Part shown: piece after piece, positions 24,438 to 34,041 of the stretch
Numbering within the stretch: position 1 is the stretch's first letter
How the letters are laid out: every line of letters starts with the position of its first letter
Source: JBJSXF01 sp046086225
GTDB lineage: Bacteria; Actinomycetota; Acidimicrobiia; IMCC26256; PALSA-610
Length of the DNA stretch: 40,610 nucleotides
Reading direction: 5' to 3'
Assembly: GCA_046086225.1 (NCBI GenBank)
Contig: JBJSXF010000154.1
Location: 1-40,610 of the forward strand
The notes under the pieces: generated by a model
What the model was told of the DNA's origin: nothing
The model's input: the letters and a program-made list of their open reading frames with translations, nothing else
Databases searched by the model: none
Translations under genes and position numbers: made by a program

Positions 24438-25039
24438 GAGCGTCCTTTGGCCCGGACCAGGAAGGTGTTCCCCGACCCGTCGGTGAGGGTCAGGGTGACG
24501 TCTTTGCCGCTGACGGTTGCGGTCGGCGGGCTCGTGCGGCTGAGTGAGGAGGCCACGACCCGGCGGGAGAGCGGCGAGATCGGTGGGGTCGACGGGCCGG
24601 TGCAGATCACGGGGTAGATCAGGCGCTCGAGGGTGGCGCCGGGCGGCGGGTAGTCGGTGCCCGGCGGGGGTACCGAGTACACGTAGTTGACCTCGAAGTC
24701 CTGGGCCGAGGTCACGGGCGGCCCGACCCGGGTCGATGGGGTGACGAGGCTCGGGGTGCGCCAGGTCAGCTCGAGGACGGATTGCTTGCCCGAGCAGGTG
24801 GTGGTGGCCGCGGCGTTCGGAGTGACGACGGAGCTCGTCATGACGTCCTGGGGCAGGATTCCCTGGACGAGCTCGACGTCGCGGTTCTGGGCCAGCCGCT
24901 TATCGGACGACGAGGTGCTGCGGAAGCCGATGATGATCGCCCCGGTCATTGCGCCGACGATGAATCCGGTGATCACCACGGTGATGAGCACCTCGACCAG
25001 GGTGAACCCGGAGTCACTGCGGTGCCGCCCGCCGGTCAC
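24434..25039 (-). CDS. Type IV prepilin-like protein (minor pilin/pseudopilin), 201 aa
   Basis: Prepilin with leader VTGGRHRSDSG and cleavage after G11 before FTLVEVLITVV; Glu16 is the conserved +5 residue. The hydrophobic helix extends to about residue 36 and is followed by a C-terminal globular region of about 160 residues. The signal would be processed by prepilin peptidase and the protein inserted into a pilus or secretion pseudopilus. The GTG at 25039 overlaps the upstream prepilin stop by GTGA, and its stop overlaps the large PilX-like gene by ATGA. The three genes are one tight unit. Confidence 0.88.
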   Translation of the reverse strand: MTGGRHRSDSGFTLVEVLITVVITGFIVGAMTGAIIIGFRSTSSSDKRLAQNRDVELVQGILPQDVMTSSVVTPNAAATTTCSGKQSVLELTWRTPSLVTPSTRVGPPVTSAQDFEVNYVYSVPPPGTDYPPPGATLERLIYPVICTGPSTPPISPLSRRVVASSLSRTSPPTATVSGKDVTLTLTDGSGNTFLVRAKGRS

Positions 25040-25587
25040 GAGGGGAACTCGGGCTTCGCCTTGGCCACGAGCAGGCGCGAGGTGACGTTGCCGTCGGCCG
25101 AGACGGTCTCGATCTCGACCATCTGGGAGGCGCTCTCGCGGCCGACGCAGCCCGCCTGTCGACCCCCGGTGCGCGTCCACAGGACCGTGGTGCCGTCGAT
25201 GGTCGTGATCCGGCTCAGCGTGGGGAGCTCCACGACCATCCCCGTCTTGTCGTCCGAGGCCTGATTCTCGGGAACCCCGCCGGGGGACGCCGGGAAGCTC
25301 GCGAAGGGATAGGGCCCGTCGTAGGGCGCAACGGCGTCGAAGAGATCGCAGCGCACGTAGCCCGCCGCCCGGATGTCCTCGCCCGCCCGCTTCACCACCG
25401 AGGCCACGGCTCCCTGGTTCCGGTTCAGGGTCGAGGAGACGACCAATGTCATCATGCCGCCGACGACGAGGATCACGAGGGTGGCGAGGATCGTGAGCGA
25501 GATCAGGGTCTCCACCAGGGTGAAGCCCCCGTCGTCCCCGGTCGGGGCTTCGCCCCCGGGCGCGGGCGCATGTCTGAATTGCACCAT
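25036..25587 (-). CDS. Type IV prepilin-like protein, 183 aa
   Basis: First gene of the pilin-like unit. The leader ends at G21, with FTLVETLISLTILATLV following; E26 is the +5 Glu. The exported part is about 140 residues with two Cys (in YVRCDLF and AGCVGR) likely to form a disulfide. The ATG at 25587 follows GGAGG at about 8 bases. A candidate -10 (TAGGGT, plus-strand 25619-25624) lies about 30 bases upstream. Divergent from the MaoC-like gene at 25669. Role: minor pilin or pseudopilin, priming or building a pilus with its neighbours (inference from family). Confidence 0.88.
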   Translation of the reverse strand: MVQFRHAPAPGGEAPTGDDGGFTLVETLISLTILATLVILVVGGMMTLVVSSTLNRNQGAVASVVKRAGEDIRAAGYVRCDLFDAVAPYDGPYPFASFPASPGGVPENQASDDKTGMVVELPTLSRITTIDGTTVLWTRTGGRQAGCVGRESASQMVEIETVSADGNVTSRLLVAKAKPEFPS

Positions 25588-25654
25588 CGCTTCCCTCCGG
25601 GAATCGCAGCGAACCCCCACCCTACCCACGGGTCGGCCTCGGTTCGGGCGCGGG

Positions 25655-25660
25655 TAGCGT
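25655..25660 (+). promoter_or_regulatory. -10 element TAGCGT for leaderless MaoC/DUF35/Ltp2 operon
   Basis: TAGCGT matches TANNNT and ends 8 bases before the GTG at 25669. No ribosome site precedes that GTG, so the operon mRNA probably starts at or next to the start codon. Confidence 0.45.
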
Positions 25661-25668
25661 CCGCTCCC

Positions 25669-26238
25669 GTGGCTCCGCCCGCCGCCGCTCCGGACGACCC
25701 GCTCCTCGATCGTCTGCGCGAGCACGTCGGCCTCCCCGTCGGCACGACCGGCCCGTCGATCGCCCCCGATCCGGTGAACCAGCCGATGATCCGGCACTGG
25801 GTGGCCGCCTTCGAGGACGCCAATCCCGTCTACGTCGATCCCGCCGCCGCTGCGGCAGCGAGCCGGTTCGGAGGGATCGTCGCCCCGCCCCTCATGCTCC
25901 AGACCTGGTGCATGGCCACGCCGGTGATCACCGGGATCGCCGAGCGGGGCGGCTCCCCGGTCGAGTCGGGCGGCGCAGCGGTGCTCGACCTCCTCGACGC
26001 CGACGGTTACGTCGCCACCTTGGCCTCGAACTCCGAGTTCGAGATCGAGCGCTACCTCCACCTGGGTGAGGAACTTCGCTCGGAGACGATCCTCGAAGCG
26101 GTGTCGGACCGCAAGCAGACCCGCATCGGCCCCGGCTACTTCGTCACCTGGGTGACCACCTACACGACCGCGGCGGGCGAGGTCGTGGGCCGCCAGACGT
26201 TCCGCATCCTGAAGTTCCGCCCCGAGGTACCGGCGTGA
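25669..26238 (+). CDS. MaoC-like hot-dog protein, ChsH2 N-terminal-domain type
   Basis: Hot-dog-fold protein of the FAS1-like dehydratase / MaoC N-terminal group, 189 aa. Family motifs are ANPVYVDP, APPLMLQTW and the end segment VGRQTFRILKF. In mycobacterial ChsH2 such a domain is joined to a DUF35 domain in one chain; here the DUF35 part is the next gene, overlapping by GTGA. It is expected to form a heteromeric enoyl-CoA hydratase with the second MaoC protein, hydrating a steroid side-chain enoyl-CoA. GTG at 25669 is preferred because a -10 lies at leaderless distance; an earlier ATG would overlap the divergent pilin gene. Substrate assignment is inference. Confidence 0.83.
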   Translation: MAPPAAAPDDPLLDRLREHVGLPVGTTGPSIAPDPVNQPMIRHWVAAFEDANPVYVDPAAAAAASRFGGIVAPPLMLQTWCMATPVITGIAERGGSPVESGGAAVLDLLDADGYVATLASNSEFEIERYLHLGEELRSETILEAVSDRKQTRIGPGYFVTWVTTYTTAAGEVVGRQTFRILKFRPEVPA

Positions 26239-26636
26239 ACGCTCGCATGGCCCCGGCGGTGTCGCCCGACACCGAGTTCTTCTGGAACGGCGTGCGCGAG
26301 CACCGACTGCTCGTGCAGCAGTGCGACGACTGCGGGGCGCGCCGCCACCCGCCGCGACCGATGTGCCCGCAGTGCCGCTCGCTGGCCTGGAGCACGGTCG
26401 AGCTCGCGCCGCACGGCGCCGTCTACAGCTTCGTGATGCCCAAGCACCCGCCGATCGGCTTCGGCGACGACCACATCGTCGCCCTCGTCGAGCTCGAGGG
26501 CGGGGTGCGCCTCGTCGCCGACCTCACCGGCATCGCCCCGGAGGCGGTCACGATCGGCATGGCGGTCGATGTCACGTTCGAGCACTACGACGGCGACGTC
26601 GTGCTGCCTCGCTTCCGGCCGGCGGCCGCGCCGTGA
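26235..26636 (+). CDS. DUF35 OB-fold zinc-ribbon protein (ChsH2 C-terminal-domain type)
   Basis: Zinc-ribbon plus OB-fold protein of the DUF35 family, 133 aa. The zinc knuckle is C30-x2-C33 and C44-x2-C47. The OB part includes GAVYSFVMPKHPP and VALVELEGG. DUF35 proteins partner thiolase-like enzymes on CoA substrates; in the characterised steroid system, the DUF35 part of ChsH2 binds Ltp2 and is needed for its aldolase activity. Order and 4-base overlaps with both neighbours support the same complex here. Confidence 0.88.
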   Translation: MNARMAPAVSPDTEFFWNGVREHRLLVQQCDDCGARRHPPRPMCPQCRSLAWSTVELAPHGAVYSFVMPKHPPIGFGDDHIVALVELEGGVRLVADLTGIAPEAVTIGMAVDVTFEHYDGDVVLPRFRPAAAP

Positions 26637-27079
26637 GCCCGCTGCCCCCGACCCGGGCCTTCGCCGATATCACGGTGGGGGAGGAGCTCCCGCCGCTCGT
26701 GCTCCCCATGACCGCGACACGCATCGTGGCCGGCGCGATCGCCACGCGCGACTTCATGCCGGTGCACCACGACCGCGACTACGCCGAGTCGCAGGGTGCA
26801 CCCGAGATCTTCATGAACATCCTCTCCGACACCGCCTACTGCAGCCGCTTCCTGACCGACTGGGCCGGACCGGAGGCGATGGTGCGCCGGATCGCGATCC
26901 GGCTCGGGGTGCCCGCCTTCGCGGGCTCGACCCTCACCTACACCGGGTCGGTGACCGATACCCGGGTCGAAGACGGCCGGGGCCTCGTCGAGGTGACGTT
27001 CCGGGCGGCCAACGACCTCGGCGACCACGTGACCGGCACCGCCGTGGTCGATCTTCCCCTCGGCGGGGGCGGCGCGTGA
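26633..27079 (+). CDS. MaoC-family hydratase (ChsH1-like)
   Basis: Single hot-dog domain, 148 aa. The hydratase-type motif ATRDFMPVHHD gives a likely catalytic pair D40 and H45, followed by the conserved GAPEIFMN turn. It is the probable active subunit of a ChsH1-ChsH2-like enoyl-CoA hydratase with the hot-dog protein at 25669. The GTG at 26633 overlaps the DUF35 stop by GTGA and the stop overlaps the aldolase gene in the same way. Confidence 0.86.
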   Translation: MSPLPPTRAFADITVGEELPPLVLPMTATRIVAGAIATRDFMPVHHDRDYAESQGAPEIFMNILSDTAYCSRFLTDWAGPEAMVRRIAIRLGVPAFAGSTLTYTGSVTDTRVEDGRGLVEVTFRAANDLGDHVTGTAVVDLPLGGGGA

Positions 27080-28242
27080 CCCACCCGCTCTCGGGCCGGG
27101 CCGCGATCGTCGGCATCGGCCAGACCGAGTTCTCCAAGGCGTCGGGTCGCACCGAGCTCCAGCTGGCGTGCGAGGCGGTGCGGGCCGCGCTCGCCGACGC
27201 CGGGCTCGACCCGTCGGCGGTCGACGGCCTCGTCACCTTCACGATGGACGCGAACGACGAGTTCGAGGTCGGCCGCAACCTCGGCATCGACCGGGTCACC
27301 ATGTTCAGCCGCATCCCCTACGGCGGCGGCGCCGCGGCGGGCACCGTGCTCCAGGCCGCGATGGCGGTCGCGACCGGCGTGTGCGAGACCGTCGTCGTCT
27401 ACCGGGCCTTCAACGAGCGCTCGGGAATGCGCTTCGGCGGCGCGACGGTGGGCATGACCGCGATGCCGCTCTGGCTCTCGTGGTACGCGCCCTACGGGCT
27501 CATCACCCCGGCCGCGTGGGTGGCGCTCCAGGCCCGGCGCTACATGCACGAGTACGGCGTGACCAACGAGGACTTCGGCCGCATCGCCGTCGTCGACCGC
27601 GCCCATGCGGCGACCAACCCCGATGCCTGGTTCTTCGAGCGGCCGATCACGTTGGCCGAGCACCAGGCCTCGCGCTGGATCATCGACCCGGTGCTGCGGC
27701 TCCTCGACTGCTGCCAGGAGAGCGACGGTGGCGTCGCCCTCGTGATCACGGCGGCCGATCGGGCCCGCGACCTGCGGCACCCGCCGGCGGTGATCCGGGC
27801 CGCGGCCCAGGGCGCGGTGTTCGACGCCGAGATGATGACCGCGTACTACCGCGACGACCTCACCGGCCTGCCCGACATGGGCGTGGTCGCGGGCGAGCTG
27901 TGGCGCCAGTCGGGCCTCGGCCCCGCCGACATCGACACCGCGTTCCTCTACGACCACTTCACGCCCTTCGTGCTCATGCAGCTCGAGGAGCTCGGCTTCT
28001 GCGACCGGGGCGAGGCCAAGGACTTCGCGACGATCGAGCGGCTGTCGCTCGGCGGCGACCTCCCGATCAACACGAGCGGCGGACTGCTCGGCGAGGCCTA
28101 CATCCACGGGATGAACGGCATCACCGAGTGCGTGCGCCAGATCCGGGGCACGGCGGTGAACCAGGTGCCCGGGGTCGAGCACGTGCTCGCGACCGCGGGC
28201 ACCGGGGTGCCGACGAGCGGGCTCATCCTCGGCCGCACCTGA
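27076..28242 (+). CDS. Ltp2-like lipid-transfer-protein/thiolase-fold aldolase
   Basis: Thiolase-fold protein of the sterol-carrier/Ltp group, 388 aa. The start AAIVGIGQTEFSK is typical. The nucleophilic Cys of true thiolases is absent: the position reads RIPYGGGAAAG (Y82). Tyr257/Tyr258 and Tyr342 (GEAYIHGMN) are candidates for the two Tyr reported as catalytic in Ltp2, which cleaves a beta-hydroxy acyl-CoA side chain by a retro-aldol step. Last gene of the four-gene set; its partner DUF35 lies two genes upstream. The end is followed by a strong hairpin. Family is secure, exact substrate is not. Confidence 0.88.
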   Translation: MTHPLSGRAAIVGIGQTEFSKASGRTELQLACEAVRAALADAGLDPSAVDGLVTFTMDANDEFEVGRNLGIDRVTMFSRIPYGGGAAAGTVLQAAMAVATGVCETVVVYRAFNERSGMRFGGATVGMTAMPLWLSWYAPYGLITPAAWVALQARRYMHEYGVTNEDFGRIAVVDRAHAATNPDAWFFERPITLAEHQASRWIIDPVLRLLDCCQESDGGVALVITAADRARDLRHPPAVIRAAAQGAVFDAEMMTAYYRDDLTGLPDMGVVAGELWRQSGLGPADIDTAFLYDHFTPFVLMQLEELGFCDRGEAKDFATIERLSLGGDLPINTSGGLLGEAYIHGMNGITECVRQIRGTAVNQVPGVEHVLATAGTGVPTSGLILGRT

Positions 28243-28267
28243 ATCGCCCGGGCCTGCGCCATAGCGA

Positions 28268-28290
28268 CCCGGCCCGGACCGTGGGCCGGG
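28268..28290. terminator. Strong hairpin between convergent genes
   Basis: CCCGGCCC-GGACCGT-GGGCCGGG has perfect 8-base arms and a 7-base loop, in the 67-base gap between the convergent aldolase and DUF2505 genes. No T-tract, but the stem is all G-C. Likely bidirectional terminator. Confidence 0.6.
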
Positions 28291-28309
28291 GGATCGAGCG
28301 AGCGCGGGC

Positions 28310-28792
28310 TCAGCACGCGGCGAGGCGCTCGGTCACGGCGGCGGCCTCCACGTCGAGGCGGCGGAGCAGCCCGGGCAGGATGCGGCGCTCGGCGGTCGAA
28401 CCGACCAGCGGCACCTTCACCCGCAGGCGGCCGGCGATGCGCCGGATCGCGCCGGCGCCGTCGGCGACGATCTCGACCCGGGCGTCGCCGTTCAGCCGGT
28501 CGGGGTCGGCCTCGGCTGCGAACCGCAGCGTGCCGAGGAGGGTGGCGGGGTCGAGGACCATCTCCTGGATCCAGGTGAGGGGCCGGTCGCCGAGGAGTCG
28601 GCGGGCGATCGGGTCGAGGTCGCCGATCCAGGCGTAGCGCAGGCGCAAGCGGCTGCCGTCGGGCGCGGCATCGACGATCTCGGGTCGCCCCAGGTCGGGC
28701 AGCGCGAGCCCGAGGTGGAACGCAGGGTCGCGCAGCACCGCCCCGACCGCGGCGGGCGACGCGGGGAAGCGGTGCTCGACCCGGAAGTCCAC
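28310..28792 (-). CDS. DUF2505 (SRPBCC-like) protein
   Basis: Protein of 160 aa with the DUF2505 pattern common in actinobacteria: FRVEHRFPASPAAVGAVL at the start, a strand with LRYAWIGDL, and a last helix ending near the C-terminus. The family is thought to adopt the START/SRPBCC fold with a hydrophobic pocket; no enzyme activity is known. No signal peptide. The GTG at 28792 lies 19 bases after the amidohydrolase stop, so the two are probably co-transcribed. Function unknown. Confidence 0.8.
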   Translation of the reverse strand: MDFRVEHRFPASPAAVGAVLRDPAFHLGLALPDLGRPEIVDAAPDGSRLRLRYAWIGDLDPIARRLLGDRPLTWIQEMVLDPATLLGTLRFAAEADPDRLNGDARVEIVADGAGAIRRIAGRLRVKVPLVGSTAERRILPGLLRRLDVEAAAVTERLAAC

Positions 28793-28811
28793 GGCCCGAG
28801 TCTGCCCCGGC

Positions 28812-30359
28812 TCAGGCGACGTGGACGCGTGCCCCGCCGACCCAGGTCTCGGCGACCGTCGGCGGCGCGGTCGCGTCGAGCGGACCGTCGAGCACGACCA
28901 GGTCGGCCCGCAGCCCCGGGGCGATGCGGCCCCGCTCGTGCTCCTGTCCGCCCGCGTAGGCGGCACCGGCCGTGTACGCCCGGAGCCACGCCTCGTAGTC
29001 GAGGGACTGCTCGGGGCCGAGCACCCGGCCGAGGCTCGTGATCCGGGTCACCCCGCGGGCCGAGGTGAGGAGGGGCTCGTGGAACGCGCAGGGTCCGTCG
29101 GACGAACCCGCGAGCACCACCCCGGCTCGGGCCAGGTCGCCGAAGGCCATCCAGGTGGCGTCGTCGAGCACGAAGCCGTCCACCGCGCCGCCCATGTGGT
29201 GCACGAACCCGGGTTGCACCACCCCGACCGCCCCGAGCGCGGCCATGCGGCGGGCCTGGCCGGTGCCAAGGAGGCTCGCGTGCTCGATCCGGAAGCGGTG
29301 GTCGTCGTCGGGCCGCAGGCGCGCGGCGGCGGTGAACGCATCGAGCGCGACCTCGATGCCCCGGTTGCCGATGGCGTGCACCGCGACCCGGAATCCCCGG
29401 CGCACGACCCGGGCCACCTCCTCGGCGACCTCGGCGAACACGTGGCCCATCCGCACCGGGTGGCCGTGCACGTGCCCGTCGATGGCGGGGAGGGTGCCGC
29501 CGTCGGCGAAGAGTTTCACCGGCCCGATCCGCAGCAGCTCGTCGCCGTCACCGGTCGGCGGGCCGTCGAGGCGCGAATCGTCGAGCGGGGCGAGCAGGCC
29601 CTCGGCGTGGGGCATGACGAGCACCGAGACCGGCAGGCGCCCCGCCCGGGCGAGGGCCCGGTAGCGGGCCTCGGCCGAGGGTGGACAGGCGGCATCGTGC
29701 ACCGCGGTGATGCCGTCGCGCAGGAGTCCGTTGGCCATGGCGACGATGAGATCGTCCCAGCGGTCGGGGTCGCGGTAGGCGGCCAGCGACCGGGCCTGGG
29801 CCTCGCTCCAAGCCCGCTCCACGAGGAGTCCGGTCGGAGACCCGTCGGGGCTGCGCTCGATCGTGCCTCCGGGCGGATCGGGGGTGGTGCGGCCGATGCC
29901 GAGGGCGTCGAGGCCGGCCGAGGAGACGACGCACTGGTGGTAGCTGTAGTGGACGACGATCACGGGCCGGTCGAGGCCGAGGTCGTCGAGGTCGTGGCGA
30001 GTCGGGGCGAAGCCGCCGTCGAGGTCGGTCCAGCCGACCCCCCGCACCCACTCGGCGTCGGGTTCGGCCCGGGCCTGGTCGCCGAGTACGGCCCCGAGCC
30101 CGGACGCGTCGCGGACCCCCGAGCAGTCGGCCCAGCGCGGGTGGAGGGCGGCCAGGCTCAGGTGGAGGTGGGCGTCGATGAACCCGGGCAGGAGCGTGCG
30201 GCCCTCCAGATCGACGATTTCGGCATCGGGGTGCGCCGCGGCGAGAGCGTCGGGTCCGACGGCGGCGATGCGCCCGTCGGCCACCACCACGGCCTCGGCC
30301 CGGGGGCGGGCCGGGTCCATCGTCAGGACGGCCCCGCCCCGGAGCACTGTGGTCACCAC
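28812..30359 (-). CDS. Amidohydrolase family protein (YtcJ-like)
   Basis: Metal-dependent hydrolase of the amidohydrolase superfamily, 515 aa. The N-terminal beta sandwich precedes the metal motif DAHLHL (H64, H66). Further family segments are HAIGNRG, RIEHASL, GSSDGP with the final metal Asp, and the closing GLRADLVVLDG. This subgroup (YtcJ/AepA-like) has mostly unknown substrates, with amides, formamides or esters proposed. Starts at the first of two adjacent GTG codons (30359 or 30356). First of a leftward pair with the DUF2505 gene. Confidence 0.9.
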   Translation of the reverse strand: MVTTVLRGGAVLTMDPARPRAEAVVVADGRIAAVGPDALAAAHPDAEIVDLEGRTLLPGFIDAHLHLSLAALHPRWADCSGVRDASGLGAVLGDQARAEPDAEWVRGVGWTDLDGGFAPTRHDLDDLGLDRPVIVVHYSYHQCVVSSAGLDALGIGRTTPDPPGGTIERSPDGSPTGLLVERAWSEAQARSLAAYRDPDRWDDLIVAMANGLLRDGITAVHDAACPPSAEARYRALARAGRLPVSVLVMPHAEGLLAPLDDSRLDGPPTGDGDELLRIGPVKLFADGGTLPAIDGHVHGHPVRMGHVFAEVAEEVARVVRRGFRVAVHAIGNRGIEVALDAFTAAARLRPDDDHRFRIEHASLLGTGQARRMAALGAVGVVQPGFVHHMGGAVDGFVLDDATWMAFGDLARAGVVLAGSSDGPCAFHEPLLTSARGVTRITSLGRVLGPEQSLDYEAWLRAYTAGAAYAGGQEHERGRIAPGLRADLVVLDGPLDATAPPTVAETWVGGARVHVA

Positions 30360-30454
30360 GGGCCCTTGCTACCCCGTCGGCACCCGGTCCCGGCGGGTTT
30401 CCGGTCCGGGGCCCCCGGGCCCGACCCGACCGGTCGACCGCGGGTTCCGGCGAG

Positions 30455-30460
30455 TAGCGT
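30455..30460 (+). promoter_or_regulatory. -10 element TAGCGT for exporter operon
   Basis: TAGCGT fits TANNNT and lies about 41 bases before the GTG at 30502, leaving a normal leader that carries the GGGGGAGG ribosome site (30487-30494). Confidence 0.35.
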
Positions 30461-30501
30461 CTCGTCTCGTTCGGGACGATCCCGGTGGGGGAGGCGACAA
30501 C

Positions 30502-31152
30502 GTGCGTAGGAGTGCAACCCGGTTCGGGCGGATCCGGGCCGTCGGGGCCGCGGTGCTGGCGCTCGGCGTGCTCGGGGGCTGCGCGGCGGCGAGCTCGCGG
30601 ACCGTCATCCGTAGCGCCGACGACGTCCAGGTGATGACCCCGGCCGAGGTGAAGGCCATGCGGTCCGACGCCTCCACGGGCGACGCGGCCGGCACGGCCG
30701 GACCCGGGGAGACCGTCCCCCAGAACGTCGACGACCGCCCGGTGGAGGCCCGGATCTTCGAGGCTTTCGGCAAGTTCCGGCGCTGCGTCGAGGACGCGGG
30801 CGACACCATTCGGGGCGACCTCCTCGATCGCAGCAACCCGGCGTTCCAGGACCCCGAGTACGTGAAGCTGCTCGGCAAGTGCGCCTCGCGCACCGGCATC
30901 CTCGACATCTTGAAGGAGTTCCAGAGCGTCCGCGAGAACCTGACTCCCGAGCAGGTGAAGGAACGCAACGAGGGCTTCAAGGATCTCCAGCCCTGCTTGG
31001 AGAAGCGAGGGTGGACCATTACCACCCGGACCAGCAAGATCGGTCTCATCGAGGCGGTCAAGTTCTTCGGGCCGAACGGGTCGATCGACGAGCGGGACGT
31101 CAATCAGTGCGCGGCCGAGGCCGGCATCGACGGCGACAGCTGGTCGAAGTAG
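30502..31152 (+). CDS. Lipoprotein of the MacAB-type exporter operon
   Basis: Secreted lipoprotein of 216 aa. The signal is Arg-rich, then hydrophobic, and ends in the lipobox L-G-G-C with C27. The mature part is helical and charged, with Cys pairs (FRRCVEDAG, GKCASRTG, LQPCLEKRG, NQCAAEAG) that could form two disulfides. No family is recognised. GGGGGAGG stands 7 bases before the GTG. It is the first gene of an apparent four-gene unit with adaptor, ATPase and permease (31-base gap), so it may assist the exporter outside the membrane. Confidence 0.8.
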   Translation: MRRSATRFGRIRAVGAAVLALGVLGGCAAASSRTVIRSADDVQVMTPAEVKAMRSDASTGDAAGTAGPGETVPQNVDDRPVEARIFEAFGKFRRCVEDAGDTIRGDLLDRSNPAFQDPEYVKLLGKCASRTGILDILKEFQSVRENLTPEQVKERNEGFKDLQPCLEKRGWTITTRTSKIGLIEAVKFFGPNGSIDERDVNQCAAEAGIDGDSWSK

Positions 31153-31183
31153 CAACCGGACGACGAGCGACGAAGCGGAGCCC

Positions 31184-33330
31184 ATGAGCAAGAAGCGCAA
31201 GATCATCGCGGCCGTGGTTGCCGTCGCCGTCCTCGGCGGGATCGTGGCCGTGGTCGCGACCCGGGGTGGGAGCAGCGGCGCCGAGGAGACGCTCATCGTC
31301 CCCCGGCCGGTCGAGCGGCGGACGCTCGACGATGTGCTGACCGTGAACGGTGTGCTCGAGCGCGAGGAGATCCGCAAGATCAACTCGCCGGTCGACGGCC
31401 GGGTCAGCGACGTCTTCGTCGACGACGGGGAGGAAGTGGTCGAGGGCTCCTCGATCTTCTCGCTCGACGGTCGGGCCGCGGTCGCGGTGCCCGGCGAGTT
31501 CTCCTTCTACCGCCCGCTCGACGTGGGCTCGGTCGGTCCCGACGTGCTGCAGCTCGAGCGGATCCTGCAGGGCAGCGGCTACTCGCCCGGCCCGGTCGAC
31601 AGCCTCTTCACCGAGGCCACCCGTTCGGCGCTGGCGCGCTGGCAGATCGTGCACGGCTACCCCGGCGCCAACCCCGAGGGCGACGAGAGCGTGACGGTCT
31701 CGCTCGTGCCGAACGGCTCGGGCTACGAGATCGGCGCCCAGAACTCCATCGGCTTCACAATCGGTCCGGCCGTCCCGGCCGCGGCCCGCGTTGGCGAACC
31801 CGAGGCGACATTCGTCGCGGCGCGGCCCCTCGCGCCGACGCCGGCGAAGCCGGAGATCAACATCGAGTCGATCGTCCCGAGCAAGGTGAAGGAAGGCCAG
31901 ACGGTCACCCTCACTTTCACGGCCGACCCGGCGCCGTCGTCGAATCTGACGGTCGACATCAACGCCGGCGGCGACGCGACCGGAGGCGACAACTCCGACA
32001 ACGGCGACTACAAGACGATCGACGCGAACTTCGTGTTCCCGAAGGGCGCAACCGAGCACAAGATCTCGACGCGGGTGTTCGTCGACGACGTGCTGGAGAG
32101 CGACGAAGACATCACGGTCTCGCTCACCGACCAGTTCAACAACGATCCCACATACCAGGTCGGGCCGCGCAACTCGGTCACGGCCACGATCCTGGCCGAC
32201 AACGTCGGCGTGAAGCCCACGATCACCATCCGCTCGGCCACCGACGTGGTCCAGGAGAACGGCACGGCGACCTACGTCATCGAGTCGAACTACGAGTTGG
32301 GTGACGACCTCGACATCGGCCTCGCCGCGAGCGGCACGGCGACACCCGATGTCGACTACCAGGAGATCGACGACGAGGTGACCCTCACTGCGGGAAACAA
32401 GACGGTCAACGTGACCCTTGCGCCCCGGCAGGACCAGAGGGTCGAATCCGACGAGACGGTGTCGCTGCGGATCGTTCCCCGCGCCGCCTACCGGGTCGGC
32501 TCGCCGTCTTCCTCGACCGTCCGCATCGAATCGGGGAACGTGCCCGAGCTCACCCTGCAGGGCGGCGGCTTCGTGGGTGAAGGCGGCGCAGTGGCATTCA
32601 CGATCGTCGCGGACGCGCCGGTCACGCAGGCCACCTCGATCAACTACCAGCTCGGCGGCAACGCCAACCCGGGGCAGGACTATGAAGTGCTGTCGGGCAC
32701 GGCGATCATGCCCGCCGGCGCGTCGAGCGTGACGGTGCTGCTCAAGACGATCGCCGACGACGTGATCTTCCTGCCGAGCGACATGATCGTCGCCGACTGG
32801 CCGGCTCGCATCGGCACCGTGGAGGTCGACCAGGGCGAGTTCGTGCTCCAGGGCGGCGTGGTGCTGACGCTCACCGAGCCCCGCTTCACGGTGAAGCTCA
32901 AGGTGAGCGCGAGCGACCGAGCCGAGCTGAAGATCGGGCAGGAGACGATCGTCGACCTCGAATCGAGCGGTCAGGACTCGGTGCCCGGGATCATCACCCA
33001 GCTCGACGACACCGTCACCGTCGCCGACGACAAGTCGCAGACCTACGAGGGCGTCGTCGAGGTCCAGGAGGAGCCCAGGGGCGTCGATGGCGCCTCGGTG
33101 TCGATCGATGTGACCCTCGCCCGCAAGGAGAACGTCATCGCGGTGCCGGTCGCCGCAGTGCTCGAGCGGGGTGGCAAGAGCGAGGTGCGGGTCATCTCCG
33201 ACGCCGGTCGCATCACTCGCCGTGAGGTGACGGTCGGACTCGTCGACGACGACTACGTCGAGATCACCGAAGGCCTCGAGCCCGGCGAACTCGTGATCGT
33301 ATCGGTCGAGACGAACGGATCGGGTGGCTC

Positions 33331-33334
<4 letters not shown>
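31184..33334 (+). CDS. Membrane-fusion/adaptor protein with peptidoglycan-binding and three Calx-beta-like domains
   Basis: Adaptor (HlyD/MacA-like) of 716 aa anchored by one helix at about residues 7-26. The first half of the lipoyl-type hairpin (VERRTLDDVLTVNGVLE, SPVDGRVSDVFV) is followed by a peptidoglycan-binding-1 domain at about 112-160 (GPDVLQLERILQGSGYSPG). Three Calx-beta-like units then occupy about 224-339, 345-451 and 455-532, with DxD-type acidic loops (TPDVDYQEID, NPGQDYEVLSG). The adaptor's beta-barrel and membrane-proximal part resume at about 533-716. Calx-beta units inside an adaptor are unusual. ATPase and permease follow with overlap. Predicted to bridge the exporter to the cell wall, perhaps in a calcium-dependent way (inference). 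Confidence 0.85.

Positions 33335-34037
<703 letters not shown>

Positions 34038-34041
<4 letters not shown>

Noticed and set aside
22698..24617. Plus-strand open frame of 639 codons opposite the PilX-like gene
   Set aside because: The minus frame has pilin features and 4-base overlaps with its neighbours. The plus frame is Gly/Val/Asp-rich noise.
27076..28242. Call as acetyl-CoA thiolase
   Set aside because: The nucleophilic Cys is missing and the gene sits with DUF35 and MaoC partners, which fits an Ltp2-like aldolase.
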